From JBEDKD01 sp041172365 (GTDB lineage: Bacteria > Cyanobacteriota > Cyanobacteriia > Cyanobacteriales > Microcoleaceae), in assembly GCA_041172365.1 (NCBI GenBank), contig JBEDKD010000369.1, positions 1 to 5,696 of the forward strand: 5,696 bases of DNA, read 5' to 3'. Position 1 is the stretch's first letter. Every line of letters starts with the position of its first letter. A program made the translations under genes and the position numbers. Under the pieces are notes generated by a model, which saw only the letters and a list, made by a program, of their open reading frames with translations, had not been told where the DNA came from and did not search any database. Positions 4,805 through 5,696 of the stretch are shown piece after piece.

Positions 4805-4892
4805 CTCATATTTGCAAATCGATCACTCAGATAACGAAAAAAAAGGGTTTCAGCATCCTATTTGAGTGTTTTTGCAAAACTGAGATGCTCCC
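4797..4892. mobile_element. Inner nested MITE, 96 bp, with perfect 8-bp duplication
   Basis: The 22-bp terminal inverted repeats match at 19 positions. The left end begins GGGTGCATCTCA and reaches TTTGCAAA at 4818; the right end begins TTTGCAAA at 4871 and finishes TGAGATGCTCCC at 4892. TAGGGATC flanks it directly at 4789-4796 and 4893-4900. The target lies directly beside the hairpin of the outer element. The interior is AT-rich with no coding capacity. Its ends share the GCATCTCA core with the outer element, so the same or a related transposase probably moved both. Confidence 0.85.
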
Positions 4893-4983
4893 TAGGGATC
4901 TAATAGGGAGCGAGACGTCCGATGCTCCGCACAGGCTACGCCAACCCACTGCCAATTTACGTTTAGGAGATGCTCCCCAAAAT

Positions 4984-5460
4984 TTACCATAATCCTCTGA
5001 CTGATTGAGAACTAAACACCATTATTCCTGAACCTTGATCGGTTTCATATTCAATTTCTAACTGTCCTTGATCATTAATTTTATAGTATTTAGCACCGTC
5101 TAAAGCCACAAAAAATTTTGATTCTTGATTCATAAGTTCATCCAAACAAGCCATTTTGGTAGCTGCAACAGCACCCAATTTGAGTTGATTTCCTTTCGTG
5201 GTATAGCTTCCACTATAACGATTACATCCACTTGATCCCCCCATTCGCCCCTGAGAAAATTGTGCGGTAATATCTCCACCCGCGAGAGGCGATTTTAGGT
5301 TATCAGGATTTCCCCAACGAACTAATTTCCAAGTTGTTCCTTCTAAATTTTGGGTTTGAGCGATGAAAATGGGTGGGGTTCTTGGGTGAGTTCTGACTGT
5401 TTCGATATTCACTGTTGCTAAATCAATGTTTAAGGAAGCTAATAATAAATAGATTCCCAT
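4984..5460 (-). CDS. META domain (HslJ-like) protein
   Basis: The product has 158 residues. Residues 38-151 form a META (DUF306) domain, the fold of E. coli HslJ. It opens with NLEGTTWKLVRWG (38-50), followed by ITAQFSQGRMGGSSGCNRYS (64-83), with the diagnostic G-C-N-x-Y-x-G around 78-84. LKLGAVAATKMAC (93-105) and the closing strands (122-150) complete the domain. Family members are usually exported or lipid-anchored envelope proteins linked to stress tolerance, with no known catalytic activity. Here residues 1-35 are hydrophobic at first (MGIYLLLASL) but lack the basic n-region of a standard signal peptide; a cleavage-like FIAQ occurs at 32-35. The start is well fixed: AAGGAG stands 6 nt before ATG 5460 and an in-frame TGA lies shortly upstream. 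A MITE abuts the 3' end. Family assignment is confident; export is uncertain. Confidence 0.9.
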   Translation of the reverse strand: MGIYLLLASLNIDLATVNIETVRTHPRTPPIFIAQTQNLEGTTWKLVRWGNPDNLKSPLAGGDITAQFSQGRMGGSSGCNRYSGSYTTKGNQLKLGAVAATKMACLDELMNQESKFFVALDGAKYYKINDQGQLEIEYETDQGSGIMVFSSQSVRGLW

Positions 5461-5466
5461 AAGATA

Positions 5467-5473
5467 CTCCTTT
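5467..5473 (-). promoter_or_regulatory. Shine-Dalgarno AAAGGAG for the META gene
   Basis: The minus strand reads AAAGGAG with a 6-nt spacer (TATCTT) before ATG 5460, which decides the start of this gene despite its unusual N-terminus. Confidence 0.7.
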
Positions 5474-5696
5474 ATTAATCGATCTTGGGTTAATTTTTTT
5501 CAAAGATAGCATATCGTTAGAAAATTTGAGGATTAAATTTTTATAAAATTTGGGGAGTCACAAATTTATGTTTTTCAGATAAGTTTGTCGGGAAAACTTG
5601 ACACAAATGCCCCACAGCGTAACAAGGAGCGGTTACAAGGGGCGGGTGTAGAGAAACTGGAGGGGGGTGAGGAGGGACAATAGCCCAAGCTAGGAT
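5474..5696. other. Non-coding right flank, no gene supported
   Basis: The first 100 bases are AT-rich leader, probably holding the META gene promoter, but I see no convincing -35/-10 pair. From about 5600 the plus strand becomes purine-rich, with a GTAAC/GTTAC inverted pair at about 5619-5636. The minus strand is open for 51 codons from the window edge to TAA at 5541-5543 without a recognisable product. Confidence 0.4.

Larger units (their letters stand above)
4737..4978. mobile_element. Outer MITE, about 242 bp, containing a nested MITE
   Basis: Perfect 12-bp inverted ends GGGGAGCATCTC (4737-4748) and GAGATGCTCCCC (4967-4978) bound the element. The left half carries the same GTAGT-hairpin as the MITE at 2406-2560. 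The right half carries GAGACGTCC, then CGCACAGGCTACGCCAA, parallel to CGAGACG and CGCACAGGCTAC in that MITE. Removing the inner insertion and one copy of its duplication leaves about 138 bp, close to the 155 bp of the other copy. The flanks (GTTGTTTA left, AAAATTTA right) share only the last four bases, so no intact 8-bp duplication is visible. The right end stops 5 bp from the stop codon of the META gene (4984). Confidence 0.75.

Noticed and set aside
5598..5626. TTGACA near the right edge as a promoter
   Set aside because: The position 17 bp downstream reads AACAAG, not a -10 box, and no downstream gene is visible within the window.
5541..5696. Minus-strand frame open for 51 codons to the right edge
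   Set aside because: Composition is Pro/Cys-rich from C-rich DNA, with no domain or start; it looks like non-coding sequence and could only be judged with sequence beyond the window.

Overview
The window looks like a low-GC cyanobacterial chromosome. It contains four perfect copies of the cyanobacterial HIP1 octamer (GCGATCGC), protein families typical of cyanobacteria, and many short palindromic repeats and miniature transposable elements in the gaps. A unicellular or colonial chroococcalean is my guess; nothing here fixes the genus. The content is accessory rather than housekeeping: small orphan or conflict-type genes separated by mobile-element debris.

Left part, 1-2262, minus strand. Three co-directional genes lie close together behind an extended -10 promoter. 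In transcription order they are a 133-residue protein resembling the C-terminal toxin module of polymorphic toxins (1812-2213), a 120-residue acidic protein in the immunity-gene position (1434-1796, strong ribosome binding site, 15-bp gap), and a 402-residue all-helical protein of unknown role (195-1403). A 48-bp palindromic repeat (67-114) lies downstream.

Middle part, 2263-4420. A 155-bp MITE (2406-2560) with an intact 8-bp target duplication sits in the gap. A minus-strand gene (2586-3089) follows, encoding a stand-alone copy of the N-terminal helix-turn-helix domain seen on vWA-MoxR-associated and NLR-like cyanobacterial proteins. Divergent from it, across an array of decamer repeats (3126-3201), runs a plus-strand pair: a two-TM, DUF6232-like membrane protein (3354-3854) and a small protein with the C-terminal domain found on many cyanobacterial pentapeptide-repeat proteins (3904-4350). 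The end of the first protein and the start of the second share the same Asn/Gly-rich 20-residue motif, which suggests they work together.

Right part, 4421-5696. A short minus-strand reading frame (4604-4804) has its 5' half supplied by a mobile element. That element is a MITE (4737-4978) carrying a second, smaller MITE (4797-4892) inside it, the inner one flanked by a perfect 8-bp duplication. Next is a META/HslJ-like protein gene (4984-5460) with a strong ribosome binding site. The last 220 bases hold no gene I can support.

The strongest unusual signals are the nested MITEs, a hairpin family whose arms change in a compensatory way, the shared motif linking two neighbouring proteins, the free-standing toxin module with only a TTG start, and the phased decamer array between the divergent genes.
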